From assembly GCA_964518905.1 (NCBI GenBank), contig CAZFJL010000004.1:1-64000 (forward strand): a DNA stretch of 64,000 bases, read 5' to 3'. The notes beneath the pieces were generated by a model. The model was not told the origin of the DNA. It made no database searches and saw only the letters and a list, made by a program, of their open reading frames with translations. The position numbers and the translations under genes are program-made. This stretch comes from RDYZ01 sp964518905 (GTDB lineage Bacteria; Cyanobacteriota; Cyanobacteriia; Cyanobacteriales; Geitlerinemataceae). Positions 16,971-26,142 of this stretch are shown here, piece by piece; position 1 is the stretch's first letter, and each line of letters starts with the position of its first letter.

Positions 16971-17864
16971 ATGACCACTCAAACGGCGCGTCTTCTTGAC
17001 GGTAAAGCGCTCGCTCAAAAAATTCAATCACAGCTTGCCGATCGCGTCGCCGCCTGGACGGCAGATGGTCGCCGTGCGCCCGGTTTGGCGGTGTTGCGCA
17101 TCGGTGATGATCCCGCCAGTGCGGTTTATGTGCGCAACAAAGAGCGATCGTGCGAACGGGTCGGGATCGCTTCGTTTGGTCAGCATCTCGACGCCAACAC
17201 CGGCGCCGAGATAATCGCCGCCGAGATCGATCGCCTCAACGCCGACGATCGCGTCGATGGCATCCTCCTCCAACTGCCCCTCCCCGCCCATCTCGATCCC
17301 GTCCCCCTCCTGCTCCGCATCGACCCCGACAAAGACGCCGACGGTCTCCACCCCACCAACCTCGGGCGACTCGTCCGTAGCGAAACGGGTTTGCGGAGCT
17401 GCACCCCGGCAGGCGTAATGGAAATCCTCAAGGAATACGCGATCGACCCCAGTGGTAAACATGCGGTGGTGATCGGGCGCAGCATCCTCGTTGGCAAACC
17501 GATGGCGTTGATGCTGCTCGAAGCCAATGCCACCGTGACGATCGCCCATTCCCGCACGCCGGATCTGGCCGCCACCGTCCGCCAAGCCGATATCGTCGTC
17601 GCTGCCGTCGGTCGCCCCCACACGATTACCGCCGAGATGCTCAAGCCCGGAGCGGTGGCAATCGATGTCGGGATTAACCGCATCGAAGATCCTGAGACGG
17701 GCAAAGGGAAACTCGTCGGTGATTTAGAGTTTAGTGGCGCGGCGTTGGTCGCCAGTGCGATTACACCGGTTCCGGGTGGTGTTGGCCCGATGACGGTGGC
17801 CATGTTGCTGCACAACACCGTACGCAGCTATGCACACACATACGGGCTTGAGTTTGAAGCGTGA
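16971..17864 (+). CDS. folD: Methylenetetrahydrofolate dehydrogenase/cyclohydrolase
   Basis: Bifunctional enzyme converting 5,10-methylene-THF to 10-formyl-THF, feeding purine synthesis and Met-tRNA formylation (fmt lies in this window). About 297 aa with the signatures YVRNKERSCERVGI (catalytic Lys), GILLQLPLPAHLD, DKDADGLHPTNLGRL, the NADP loop VIGRSILVGKPM, and PVPGGVGPMTVAML near the C terminus. The frame opens with GTG at 16950, but GAAGGGGG at 16952-16959 is a good ribosome site for the ATG at 16971, so I use the latter. Confidence 0.95.
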   Translation: MTTQTARLLDGKALAQKIQSQLADRVAAWTADGRRAPGLAVLRIGDDPASAVYVRNKERSCERVGIASFGQHLDANTGAEIIAAEIDRLNADDRVDGILLQLPLPAHLDPVPLLLRIDPDKDADGLHPTNLGRLVRSETGLRSCTPAGVMEILKEYAIDPSGKHAVVIGRSILVGKPMALMLLEANATVTIAHSRTPDLAATVRQADIVVAAVGRPHTITAEMLKPGAVAIDVGINRIEDPETGKGKLVGDLEFSGAALVASAITPVPGGVGPMTVAMLLHNTVRSYAHTYGLEFEA

Positions 17865-18206
17865 ATTTGAGTCGTGGAAGAGTGGGATATGAACCCATCA
17901 ACTTAAGCAACTTAAGCCGTATTTAAGTAGGCCAAGCTAATTAATCGAGACTATGCGTAGCACAAGCTTCTAGCTTGTCTGCAACCAGGATGGTTGAGTT
18001 ACGTGACCTATGTAACTTTAATTTTCTTGGTCTACTTATCTAAGGTTGGCTAGTCCTATTTGATGGCTATTCTGCGGGGATATGAATCTGGAGAGAGATA
18101 CGTGAAGCTGCCTGATCCAGATAATCAAAATATCTGAATCTGCGGCTTCTTTTCTCAATAGAGTAAACTGCGAAGAAGTCTCGATCGCGTTCGTGTTGAA
18201 TGCTCT
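17865..18206. other. Intergenic region before sbcC
   Basis: 342 bp. The only structure I see is a small inverted repeat, ACAAGCTTCTAGCTTGT (17962-17978). No RNA or ORF is supported. Confidence 0.4.
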
Positions 18207-21200
18207 ATGATTCCCCGTTTACTTCGACTTTCCAACTTCTTTAGCTATCACGAGGCCACTCTGGACTTTTCGGGATTAAATACGGCCTGTATTTGTGGTG
18301 AGAATGGGGCGGGAAAGTCATCCCTACTAGAGGCGATTTCCTGGAGTGTTTGGGGCAAAACACGGGCATCGAGTGAAGATGAAATTATTTGCGTCGGTGA
18401 ACGAGAAACGCGGGTTGACTTTACCTTTGAATCCCAGGGTCAAGGCTTCCGAATTATTCGATCGCGCCGGATCGGACAAGCGAGTTCACTTGAATTTCAG
18501 GTGGAAACTCCGATCGGCTTTACGACCATTACCGCCAAGGGAACCAAAGCCACTCAGCAGAAGATTCTCGAAACCCTCAATCTCGATTACGACACCTTTG
18601 TTAACTCGGCCTATTTGCGTCAGGGTCGCGCCGATGAGTTTATGCTCAAACGCCCGAGTGATCGCAAGCAAGTCTTAGCCGATTTGCTCAAGCTCGATCG
18701 CTATGAAGTACTGGCCAAAAAAGCCCGTGATGTGGCACGACAGGCCAAAGTTGAGGCGGAGGTGATTGACCGTCAGATGGCAGAATTGCAAACGAAGGCG
18801 GAGGACTTGGGCGATACAGCGGTGGAGATCGCCGCGATCGAAGATACGATCGCTCAATTACAAACTCAGCAACAAGCCGATCAGACCCGCGTGTCGCACT
18901 TGCGCGATCGCCTCAGCCAGCGTCAGGGCTGGGAGCAGCAGCACGCCTGGACGCAGCAACAGCTTGAGGCCAATCGCCGCGATCGCCAACAGCAGCAGGC
19001 CGATCGCGATCAGGCGATTCACCGTCGGCAACAACTGGCGCAGTTGCTCGATCGCGCTCCCGCAATTGACGCCGCGTTTGCAGATTACGAGCGTTTAGGC
19101 CGCGAGCTCGAAGCCTGCGATCGGCGCTGCCATGACCATCAGCAACACCAAACGCGCCGTCAAACGGTGGCGACGCAGTTAGAGCGGACGATCGCCGACT
19201 GCCAAGGCCGATATCAAGCCGTTCGCGCCGAACTCGATGCGCTGGATCGACAGCTTGAGGAGGCCACCACCACCACGCAACGCGCGGACGAAATCGCGAC
19301 CCAAACCGATCGCCTCAACACCACCCGCGATCGCCTCAAGCAGCTCGATCGCCTCCAAGCCGAAATCGCCCCCCTCGAACTCCGCCGCCACCAGATCGAA
19401 ACCCAGATCGATCACCACCGCCTCCGTCTCGACTCCCAACGCGACCAGCTTGACGAGCAGATCAAGCAGTTGGCGAGTAACACCAGTCGCCGTCCGCAAC
19501 TCGAAACGCAGTTACAAGGGTTGGCGGATTATCTGCAAGATTTGGAAAAGAAGCAGGTGTATTTACACCGGGTTCAGGAGAAGGGACTCGAACGGCGCGG
19601 GTTTCTCGATCGGCTCAAGGCGCATGAAAACGATTGGGAGCAGCAGATTACCGAAATTGATCAAAAAATTGCCACGATCGGCGAGATTGACGCGCCGTGC
19701 CCGCTGTGCGATCGGCCTTTAGATGCACAGCATTGGACACTGGTGGCTGCGAAACATCAGCAAGAGCGCCAAGACGCCAGCGATCGGCTGTGGTTGATTC
19801 GTGCGCAGATGGCGACATCCAATCGCGAAATTGCCATCTTGCGCGAAGAATATCGCCAGGTTAATCAGGATCTGAAACCCTACGATGGCTTGCGCGAGCG
19901 ACGCGGCCAACTCCAAGCCCAGCTCGAAGCCTGCCAAGCCGATGCCGATCGTCTGACCCGCTTACAAGCCGAACGGCAGGCGATCGATCAACACTTGAAC
20001 GATCGCGATTACGCCCCCGAGCTTCAGGCAGAATTGCAACAACTGAGCCGTCAGATTGCGGACTATGCCTACGATGAACGCGATCTAGCGCTCGTGCGTA
20101 GCGAGGTGGAAGGTTTGCGCTGGGTGGAAATCGAACGCGCCAAACTTGAGCAGGCGATGCGAACGATCGCCGCTTTAAATCAACGCCGTCCAGAATTGGC
20201 CGCTAAAGTTGAACAGCTCAGTGCCGAGCGCGATCGCTTGCCGATCGACTCCGACCTGGCTCGCGAACTGGCCGACATCGACCAACAGCTCGTCACGCTG
20301 GCCTATAGCGCCGATCGTCATAACGACATCCGGCAACAGCTTCGCGCCGCCCAGGGTATTTTTCAGCAGGTCGAAGCGCTCAAAACTGCCCGTCTGCAAC
20401 TGCCGCAATTGGAACAAACGATCGCCACGCTCGATGCCCAGATGGCCGATCGCGATCGGGACTATCAACAGCTCGAACAGCAGCTCGCTCACATCGCCGA
20501 TCAGCTTGCCGCCAGCCTCGATCCCCAGGCGGACATCCTTGAGCTGGAGCAAATCATCCAGACGCGCCGGATCGAACTCGATCGCCATCTTGCCAGCCTC
20601 GGACGCCTGCAACAACAAAGCCACCAGCTCGAACAGCTCACGACCCAAATCGATGCACGTCGTCAGGAAGGCGACGCCCTGCGCTATCGCCAGCGTCTCC
20701 ACACAGAACTCAACCAAGCTTTCGGGAAAAATGGCCTACAGGCGTTGACGATCGAAACCGTCCTTCCCCAGCTCGAAGCGGAAACCAACCGATTACTCGC
20801 TCGCCTCAGCGCGAATCAACTCCACGTCCAATTTGTCACCCAAAAAGCCCGCAAGCGATCGCGCTCAAAATCCACCAGCAAATCCACGACCAAACCCAGC
20901 TCAACCACCCAAGCCCTCGCCGACGCCCCGATCGAAACCCTCGAAATCTTCATCGCCGACACCCGAGGAACCCGCGCCTACGAAACCTATTCCGGCGGCG
21001 AAGCGTTTCGGATCAACTTTGCCATCCGCCTCGCGTTGTCGCGCCTGCTCGCCCAGCGATCGGGCGCTTCCCTTCAGCTACTCATCATCGATGAAGGCTT
21101 CGGCACGCAGGACGATCGCGGGCGGGAACGGTTGGTCTCGGCGATCGAGGCGATTTCTGGCGATTTCGCCTGTATTTTGGCGGTAACCCATATCCCCAGC

Positions 21201-21275
21201 CTTAAAGAAGCCTTTCAAACGCGCATTGAAATCACCAAGTCAGACAATGGCTCACAGATTCAGCTCGTCAACTAA
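18207..21275 (+). CDS. sbcC: SMC-type nuclease ATPase subunit SbcC/Rad50
   Basis: ATPase of the SbcCD (Mre11-Rad50-like) complex, which processes hairpins and double-strand DNA ends. The 1022-aa protein has an N-terminal head with Walker A GENGAGKSS (residues 31-39), long Gln/Arg/Leu-rich coiled-coil arms, a zinc hook CPLC near residue 498, a second arm, then the C-terminal head with the TYSGGEAFRINFAIRLALS signature (about 925) and Walker B LQLLIIDEGFGTQDDRG (about 957). The coiled coils are rich in HIP1-derived codons. No sbcD is adjacent, so the nuclease partner is encoded elsewhere. Confidence 0.93.
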   Translation: MIPRLLRLSNFFSYHEATLDFSGLNTACICGENGAGKSSLLEAISWSVWGKTRASSEDEIICVGERETRVDFTFESQGQGFRIIRSRRIGQASSLEFQVETPIGFTTITAKGTKATQQKILETLNLDYDTFVNSAYLRQGRADEFMLKRPSDRKQVLADLLKLDRYEVLAKKARDVARQAKVEAEVIDRQMAELQTKAEDLGDTAVEIAAIEDTIAQLQTQQQADQTRVSHLRDRLSQRQGWEQQHAWTQQQLEANRRDRQQQQADRDQAIHRRQQLAQLLDRAPAIDAAFADYERLGRELEACDRRCHDHQQHQTRRQTVATQLERTIADCQGRYQAVRAELDALDRQLEEATTTTQRADEIATQTDRLNTTRDRLKQLDRLQAEIAPLELRRHQIETQIDHHRLRLDSQRDQLDEQIKQLASNTSRRPQLETQLQGLADYLQDLEKKQVYLHRVQEKGLERRGFLDRLKAHENDWEQQITEIDQKIATIGEIDAPCPLCDRPLDAQHWTLVAAKHQQERQDASDRLWLIRAQMATSNREIAILREEYRQVNQDLKPYDGLRERRGQLQAQLEACQADADRLTRLQAERQAIDQHLNDRDYAPELQAELQQLSRQIADYAYDERDLALVRSEVEGLRWVEIERAKLEQAMRTIAALNQRRPELAAKVEQLSAERDRLPIDSDLARELADIDQQLVTLAYSADRHNDIRQQLRAAQGIFQQVEALKTARLQLPQLEQTIATLDAQMADRDRDYQQLEQQLAHIADQLAASLDPQADILELEQIIQTRRIELDRHLASLGRLQQQSHQLEQLTTQIDARRQEGDALRYRQRLHTELNQAFGKNGLQALTIETVLPQLEAETNRLLARLSANQLHVQFVTQKARKRSRSKSTSKSTTKPSSTTQALADAPIETLEIFIADTRGTRAYETYSGGEAFRINFAIRLALSRLLAQRSGASLQLLIIDEGFGTQDDRGRERLVSAIEAISGDFACILAVTHIPSLKEAFQTRIEITKSDNGSQIQLVN

Positions 21276-21409
21276 ACCCACCACGGTTCGCCAGACTCCA
21301 CGGACTCAAGCAACTCAGAACCCAACGCAACACCCAAAACCCGATTCAATGAACACGTTAGAGTAGAAAGCAGATTTCACACCACCGTTTTCATAACAGG
21401 TTTTACATC

Positions 21410-21544
21410 ATGCAAGAAATTCCCCAGTGGATGGATTGGGTCGCCGTCGGTTTTGCGATCCTGATCTTGATTGGCAGTGGCCTGCTGACCGCCAACGGCG
21501 CGATCGAGGCCGAGAAAAATCTCGAACGTCCGAAACGCAAATAA
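21410..21544 (+). CDS. Small 44-aa single-helix membrane protein, unknown
   Basis: ATG at 21410 opens MQEIPQWMDWVAVGFAILIL, a helix to about residue 26, and a charged tail (AIEAEKNLERPKRK). It looks like a small thylakoid-type subunit: short acidic/aromatic N terminus, one helix and a basic C terminus. It does not match PsbT, PsbN, PsbX, PetM or Psb30 as I know them. It lies 134 bp after sbcC, has no strong Shine-Dalgarno, and is followed by a long hairpin. Confidence 0.6.
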   Translation: MQEIPQWMDWVAVGFAILILIGSGLLTANGAIEAEKNLERPKRK

Positions 21545-21593
21545 GTCTCGTTTTGAACAGTTAGGCCGAACGTAAGCTAGAGCGTCCCAAACG

Positions 21594-21651
21594 TTGTTGC
21601 GCTTTAGCGCTCCCTTAAAGATCCGCGAACCGCAGCGCTAAAGTGCAACAA
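21594..21651. terminator. Long hairpin between convergent small ORF and gloB
   Basis: TTGTTGCGCTTTAGCGCT (21594-21611) is inverted at 21634-21651 with 17 of 18 bases matching. It sits 50 bases after the 44-aa ORF and 19 bases past the gloB stop. There is no T-run, so it could be a two-way terminator or a palindromic repeat. Confidence 0.55.
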
Positions 21652-21669
21652 CCCTGTTCAACACTCCCT

Positions 21670-22443
21670 TTAGAACAGATCCTTCCGACCACGCAGCTTC
21701 GTAAACGTCCGCACCGGATCGCTCGTCTCCAGCACCGCCTGAATCGCCGGACTATCCCAGCGCAAAAACGGATTCGTCATTTTTTCCAAGCCGATCGTGG
21801 ACGGAACCGTCGCCTCCCCGCGCGATCGCAGTTCCCGCACCGTCACAATTCGATCGCCCAAATCTCGGTTTTTGCCATCCACCGTTAGCGCAAACCGTAG
21901 ATTGCTCTCCGTATACTCATGGGCGCACCACACCCGCGTCTCCTCCGGCAGCGATCGTAGCTTCGACAGCGAATCCAACATCTGCGCGGGCGTCCCTTCA
22001 AACAAGCGGCCACAGCCCCCCGCAAACAACGTATCGCCACAAAACAGATCCCCCGTCGCGCGATCGCCACAAGGCGGGAAATAGTAGGCAATATGCCCAC
22101 GGGTATGCCCCGGAACGAAAAAGACCTGGGCTTCATTTCCGGCAAAGGTCACCCGATCGCCCTCCCGCAATTCCACCGTTTGACCCGGAATACGACCCTG
22201 ATCCACATCGCTGGCGTAGATCGCCAAATCGGGGTATTTTTCCCGCAGCTTCAGATTTGCGCCCACGTGATCCCCGTGGTGGTGCGTATTGAAAATCGTC
22301 ACCAGCGTGGCATTCCGTTCCGCCAAGGCATCAAGCACCGGCTCTGGAACCGCCGGATCGACCACAGCCGCAGTCCGCGACTCTGGGTCAAACAAGAGAA
22401 AGATGTAATTATCATCGAGAACGGGCAGACGAATGATATCCAT
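21670..22443 (-). CDS. gloB: Hydroxyacylglutathione hydrolase (glyoxalase II)
   Basis: Hydrolyses S-lactoylglutathione to lactate and glutathione, the second step of methylglyoxal detoxification. The metallo-beta-lactamase motif THHHGDH lies near residue 55, followed by FVPGHTRGHIAYY, FCGDTLFAGGCGRLFEG and WCAHEYTESNLRFAL. The C-terminal NPFLRWDSPAIQ is typical of the substrate-binding helix domain. I start at the ATG at 22443 (MDIIRLPVLDDNYIFLL), eight codons inside the longest frame, because this is the family N terminus (257 aa). No glyoxalase I is adjacent. Confidence 0.95.
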   Translation of the reverse strand: MDIIRLPVLDDNYIFLLFDPESRTAAVVDPAVPEPVLDALAERNATLVTIFNTHHHGDHVGANLKLREKYPDLAIYASDVDQGRIPGQTVELREGDRVTFAGNEAQVFFVPGHTRGHIAYYFPPCGDRATGDLFCGDTLFAGGCGRLFEGTPAQMLDSLSKLRSLPEETRVWCAHEYTESNLRFALTVDGKNRDLGDRIVTVRELRSRGEATVPSTIGLEKMTNPFLRWDSPAIQAVLETSDPVRTFTKLRGRKDLF

Positions 22444-22666
22444 AGCGATGTCGTTAGAGAAAACCAAAAAGCATTACCTAGACCGTATTGTTACGCGCAA
22501 CTTATAAGCTTGCGTACCGTGGATCACCTCACACGAATCATGTATCGCAGGTTTTGTCGAAATTTGATCACGATTTGGAAGATCAGCATCCCCCAAATTT
22601 TCGGGTCTCAGGCTTTCCTTTGACTATCCTTTTTTCCTGAACTCACGCAGGAGAGAAATACATCGA

Positions 22667-22691
22667 AAGCCTTGTCCCCAAAGGCTTTAAG
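22667..22691. other. Hairpin upstream of the ribosomal operon
   Basis: AAAGCCTT pairs with AAGGCTTT around GTCCCCA. It lies in the gap between divergent gloB and rplC with no T-run and has no clear role. Confidence 0.35.
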
Positions 22692-22744
22692 CTTTCTTCA
22701 AGCAATGTTGATCGAATCTAAAAAATAAAGATCCGATCGAAAGG

Positions 22745-22774
22745 TAGACAATTGTTTCGTATCTCCCTATACTT
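22745..22774 (+). promoter_or_regulatory. Candidate promoter of the ribosomal protein operon
   Basis: TAGACA (22745-22750) and TATACT (22769-22774) are spaced 18 bp apart, a good sigma-70 arrangement. It is the best promoter-like pair upstream of rplC and would give a leader of about 410 nt. Confidence 0.5.
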
Positions 22775-22970
22775 AGAGACCGCGAACGAAATCTGGTACA
22801 CACCAGAGAAATAACTTCTTAAACTTCGATCGCGAGTCCGAAGCAACTATGCAAGATCGAGAGTCCGCCTTAAGCGGGTGTATGGCCTTGCAAACAACAC
22901 GCGACTCCTTTTGCACGAAAAGGAAAACAGTCGCTGGGATACTGGAGAGCCCCAAAGCTATCTAAGTCCC

Positions 22971-23020
22971 TTGCTGAAAAACACCGAGCGATAGCGCTCG
23001 ATTCAGCAACTTCGGAAGTT
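22971..23020 (+). promoter_or_regulatory. Structured leader element of the rplC operon
   Basis: Nested stem: outer TTGCTGAA (22971-22978) with TTCAGCAA (23002-23009), inner CGAGCG (22985-22990) with CGCTCG (22995-23000). AACTTCGGAAGTT (23008-23020) forms a second hairpin that overlaps the outer arm by two bases. The structure is 175-220 bases before rplC. Ribosomal leaders often bind a ribosomal protein for feedback control; that role here is inference. Confidence 0.5.
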
Positions 23021-23193
23021 AGGTTTTGGCCTTTTAAATACGAAAGCGTCAATCCATACGTGAGTAGGATTTTCTCAGGGTCAGCATGGCTTTTTGCTGT
23101 GCTGAACCTAAGCGTGCGATCGCGCAAGCTGTGAGTTCTCCTGCTCTATCCAAGCGTGTGTAGTCATCTGAACACAAGAAGGAGCAAAAAGAA

Positions 23194-23832
23194 GTGTCTG
23201 TTGGCATTCTTGGCACCAAGGTAGGTATGACCCAAGTCTTCAGCGAAGACGGGGTTGCGATTCCTGTGACTGTGATCGAAGCTGGCCCTTGCAGCATCAC
23301 ACAGGTCAAAACGAAAGAGACGGACGGCTACGAAGCCATTCAGATCGGATACGGCGCGGTTAAACCCAAAGCGCTCAACAAACCGAAACTCGGTCACTTG
23401 AGCAAATCAGAAACCGACCCGGTGCGTCACCTGCGCGAATATCGTACAGACGCGGCTGGCAGCTACGAACTTGGCCAAACCCTGCTCGTTGACGTGTTTT
23501 CCGAAGGTCAACTCGTTGACGTCGCTGGTAAAAGCATGGGTCGTGGTTTCGCCGGTTACCAGAAGCGTCACAACTTCAAACGCGGTCCGATGTCCCACGG
23601 TTCTAAAAACCACCGTCAGCCCGGTTCGACCGGCGCGGGTACGACCCCCGGTCGGATTTACCCCGGTAAGCGAATGGCTGGACACATGGGCAGCGAACGC
23701 GTCAGTGTTCGTAAGCTTCAAGTGGTCAAGGTCGATGCTGAACGCAATCTGATTTTGATCAAAGGTGGCGTCCCCGGAAAAGCCGGTACGCTCCTGAGCA
23801 TCACCCCCGCGACCATCGTGGGTCAGCAGTAA
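23194..23832 (+). CDS. rplC: 50S ribosomal protein L3
   Basis: Early-assembly protein of the large subunit that reaches into the peptidyl-transferase centre. 212 aa starting VGILGTKVGMTQVF, with the RGFAGYQKRHNFKRGPMSHGS loop and the GRIYPGKRMAGHMG signature. GTG start at 23194 with AAGGAG at 23179-23184. It is the first gene of the cluster: rpsJ (S10), which precedes rplC in many bacteria, is not upstream here. Confidence 0.97.
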   Translation: MSVGILGTKVGMTQVFSEDGVAIPVTVIEAGPCSITQVKTKETDGYEAIQIGYGAVKPKALNKPKLGHLSKSETDPVRHLREYRTDAAGSYELGQTLLVDVFSEGQLVDVAGKSMGRGFAGYQKRHNFKRGPMSHGSKNHRQPGSTGAGTTPGRIYPGKRMAGHMGSERVSVRKLQVVKVDAERNLILIKGGVPGKAGTLLSITPATIVGQQ

Positions 23833-23870
23833 TCGAGACTGAGAAAGCCCAGAGAAAGTAAGTAACAGCA

Positions 23871-24503
23871 ATGGCTAATTGTGTCGTTCGCAACTGGGAA
23901 GGTGCCGAGGTTGGAAATGTCAGCCTCGACCTCAAAGTTGCTAAAGAAGAAAATGCCCAGCACATTGTGCATCGGGCGGTCATCCGTCAGTTGAACAACT
24001 CCCGTCAAGGGACGGCTTCGACCAAAACCCGTGCTGAAGTGCGCGGTGGTGGTCGCAAGCCTTGGCGTCAAAAAGGTACAGGCCGTGCGCGTGCCGGTTC
24101 TACCCGATCGCCATTGTGGCGTGGTGGTGGTGTCATCTTCGGCCCCAAACCCCGCGACTTCAACGTCAAGATGAACCGCAAGGAGCGCCGTCTAGCACTC
24201 CGTACCGCACTGCAATCGCGTGTTGCAGATGTGATCGTGGCTGAAGGGCTTGGTGAAAACCTCACCGCTCCGAAGACCAAAGACCTGGTCGCAGCCTTCG
24301 TCCGCTGGGGTATTGAAGTTGGCTCGAAAGTGCTGATCGTGCTTGATGATGCGCCGGAAAACGTGGTGCTATCGGCTCGCAATCTTGAGCGAGTTAAGCT
24401 CATCCGCGCTGACCAGCTCAACGTGTTTGATTTGCTCCATGCTGACGCGATCGTGACGACGGCGTCCAGCCTTGAGAAGATTCAGGAGGTTTACGGTGAG
24501 TAG
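23871..24503 (+). CDS. rplD: 50S ribosomal protein L4
   Basis: 210 aa. Core globular domain plus the long basic loop TKTRAEVRGGGRKPWRQKGTG that lines the exit tunnel, then WRGGGVIFGPKPRDF. In E. coli L4 also represses its own operon; whether it does so here is unknown. It follows rplC by 38 bp, and its last eight bases overlap the start of rplW. Confidence 0.97.
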   Translation: MANCVVRNWEGAEVGNVSLDLKVAKEENAQHIVHRAVIRQLNNSRQGTASTKTRAEVRGGGRKPWRQKGTGRARAGSTRSPLWRGGGVIFGPKPRDFNVKMNRKERRLALRTALQSRVADVIVAEGLGENLTAPKTKDLVAAFVRWGIEVGSKVLIVLDDAPENVVLSARNLERVKLIRADQLNVFDLLHADAIVTTASSLEKIQEVYGE

Positions 24504-24801
24504 AACGGTTGAAGAACGCAATCTGGCAGATTTGATTCTCCGTCCGCTAATCACGGAGAAAGCCAACCTCGGTATGGAAAACAATCAGTTCACCTTTGAG
24601 GTGACGCTGAAATCGACCAAGCCGCAAATCAAACTGGCGATCGAACAACTTTTCGATGTCAAAGTTCTGAAAGTCAATACGTCCGTTAAAGCGCGTAAAC
24701 AAAAGCGTGTAGGTCGTTTTGTTGGCTACAAGCCTCAATACAAGCGTGCGATCGTCACGCTGGCCGAAGGCGATTCAATCCCGCTCTTCCCGGATGTATA
24801 A
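24496..24801 (+). CDS. rplW: 50S ribosomal protein L23
   Basis: Tunnel-exit protein that docks trigger factor and SRP. 101 aa from the GTG at 24496, reading SRTVEERNLADLILRPLITE with the family motif VKVLKVNTSVKARKQKRVGRFVG. AGGAGG at 24484-24489 fixes this start inside the rplD 3' end, giving translational coupling. A longer frame from 24472 is rejected because it lacks a ribosome site. Confidence 0.95.
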   Translation: MSRTVEERNLADLILRPLITEKANLGMENNQFTFEVTLKSTKPQIKLAIEQLFDVKVLKVNTSVKARKQKRVGRFVGYKPQYKRAIVTLAEGDSIPLFPDV

Positions 24802-24906
24802 GGTCGGCTAACGCCGCATCGTAGGTGTTATGGCGCTGATGAACCATTTTCATCCTGACCTAACACCGCCCTAAGAACTCAAACACCGAAGTACGACTGA
24901 AGAAAT

Positions 24907-25770
24907 ATGGGTATTCGTTCCTACCGGCCGTATACACCGAGCACGCGTGACTATAGTGTTTCTGACTTTGCAGAAATCACGCGCAGCGAGCCGGAAAAAT
25001 CGCTTACAAAGCACGTCCACCGCAAAAAAGGCCGTAACAACCGAGGCGTCATCACCTGTCGTCATCGGGGTGGTGGTCACAAACGTCTGTATCGCTACAT
25101 CGACTTCCGTCGTGACAAGCGCGATATGCCCGCAACCGTACTGCACATCGAGTACGACCCGAACCGCAACGCCCGTATCGCCCTCGTGCAATACGAAGAT
25201 GGTGAAAAGCGTTACATCTTGCATCCGAATGGCCTGCAAGTTGGCGCGACGATCATCGCAGGCGAGAGCGCTCCGATCGAAGTCGGTAACGCGATGCCCC
25301 TGAGCGCTGTGCCACTGGGTGAGACCGTTCACAATGTTGAACTGTATCCCGGTCGCGGTGGTCAGATGGCACGCGCAGCCGGAACCGGTGCGCAGGTCAT
25401 GGCCAAAGAAGGCGGCTACGTCACGCTGAAGCTGCCGTCGAGTGAAGTTCGCATGGTGCGCCGCGAATGCTACGCCACCCTCGGTGGTATCGGCAACGCT
25501 GACATCCGCAACATCACGATGGGTAAAGCCGGTCGGACTCGCTGGAAAGGCCGCCGTCCTCAGGTTCGCGGTAGTGTGATGAACCCCGTGGATCACCCGC
25601 ACGGTGGTGGTGAAGGTCGTGCGCCGATCGGTCGCAGCGGCCCGATGACCCCCTGGGGTAAACCCGCGCTCGGTAAGAAAACGCGCAAGAAAAACAAAGG
25701 CAGCAATGCGCTTATTGTCCGCCGCCGTCGTAAGTCCTCCAAACGGAGTCGCGGCGGTCGCGATAGCTAG
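24907..25770 (+). CDS. rplB: 50S ribosomal protein L2
   Basis: Universal 23S-binding protein needed for subunit joining. 287 aa, MGIRSYRPYTPSTRDYSVSD start, HRGGGHKRLYRYIDFRRDK RNA-binding segment, and the C-terminal GSVMNPVDHPHGGGEGRAP containing the conserved His. The 105-bp gap after rplW contains an imperfect hairpin (GGTGTTA...TAACACC). Confidence 0.97.
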   Translation: MGIRSYRPYTPSTRDYSVSDFAEITRSEPEKSLTKHVHRKKGRNNRGVITCRHRGGGHKRLYRYIDFRRDKRDMPATVLHIEYDPNRNARIALVQYEDGEKRYILHPNGLQVGATIIAGESAPIEVGNAMPLSAVPLGETVHNVELYPGRGGQMARAAGTGAQVMAKEGGYVTLKLPSSEVRMVRRECYATLGGIGNADIRNITMGKAGRTRWKGRRPQVRGSVMNPVDHPHGGGEGRAPIGRSGPMTPWGKPALGKKTRKKNKGSNALIVRRRRKSSKRSRGGRDS

Positions 25771-25833
25771 AGCCGACCTCTGGCTTGCTGAAAGTTACGG
25801 AAGAACGGAAAGATTTAGCTTCAGGACAACCCC

Positions 25834-26112
25834 ATGGGCAGATCCCTTAAAAAAGGTCCCTTTATTGCGGACCATTTGATGAAAAAGATTGACGCGCTCA
25901 ACGCCAAAGGCGATAAGCAAGTCATCAAGACCTGGTCGCGTGCCTCGACGATCATTCCGCAAATGATCGGTCACACGATCGCGGTACACAACGGACGGAC
26001 TCACGTTCCCGTTTTTGTTACCGAACAAATGGTTGGCCATAAGCTCGGTGAATTCGCCATGACGCGCACCTTCAAAGGCCACGCCAAAAGTGACAAAAAA
26101 GTCCGCCGTTAG
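25834..26112 (+). CDS. rpsS: 30S ribosomal protein S19
   Basis: 92 aa, MGRSLKKGPFIADHLMKKI start and KLGEFAMTRTFKGHAKSDKK end. Small-subunit head protein contacting the A-site finger through S13. 63 bp after rplB. Confidence 0.97.
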   Translation: MGRSLKKGPFIADHLMKKIDALNAKGDKQVIKTWSRASTIIPQMIGHTIAVHNGRTHVPVFVTEQMVGHKLGEFAMTRTFKGHAKSDKKVRR

Positions 26113-26142
26113 GTAGGCAATACCACAAGAAGGAGAAGCCGA

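Noticed and set aside
22521..22537. CACCTCACACGAATCA as a Yfr1-like motif
   Set aside because: The Yfr1 core as I know it is ACTCCTCACAC between two hairpins; this string and its surroundings do not match.
22093..22623. 176-codon plus-strand frame antisense to gloB
   Set aside because: Covers the metallo-hydrolase core on the other strand; no ribosome site.
22850..22966. 38-codon frame in the rplC leader (MQDRESALSG...)
   Set aside because: No ribosome site and no conserved look; a leader peptide is possible but unsupported.
24871..25602. 243-codon minus-strand frame opposite rplB
   Set aside because: Shadow of L2.
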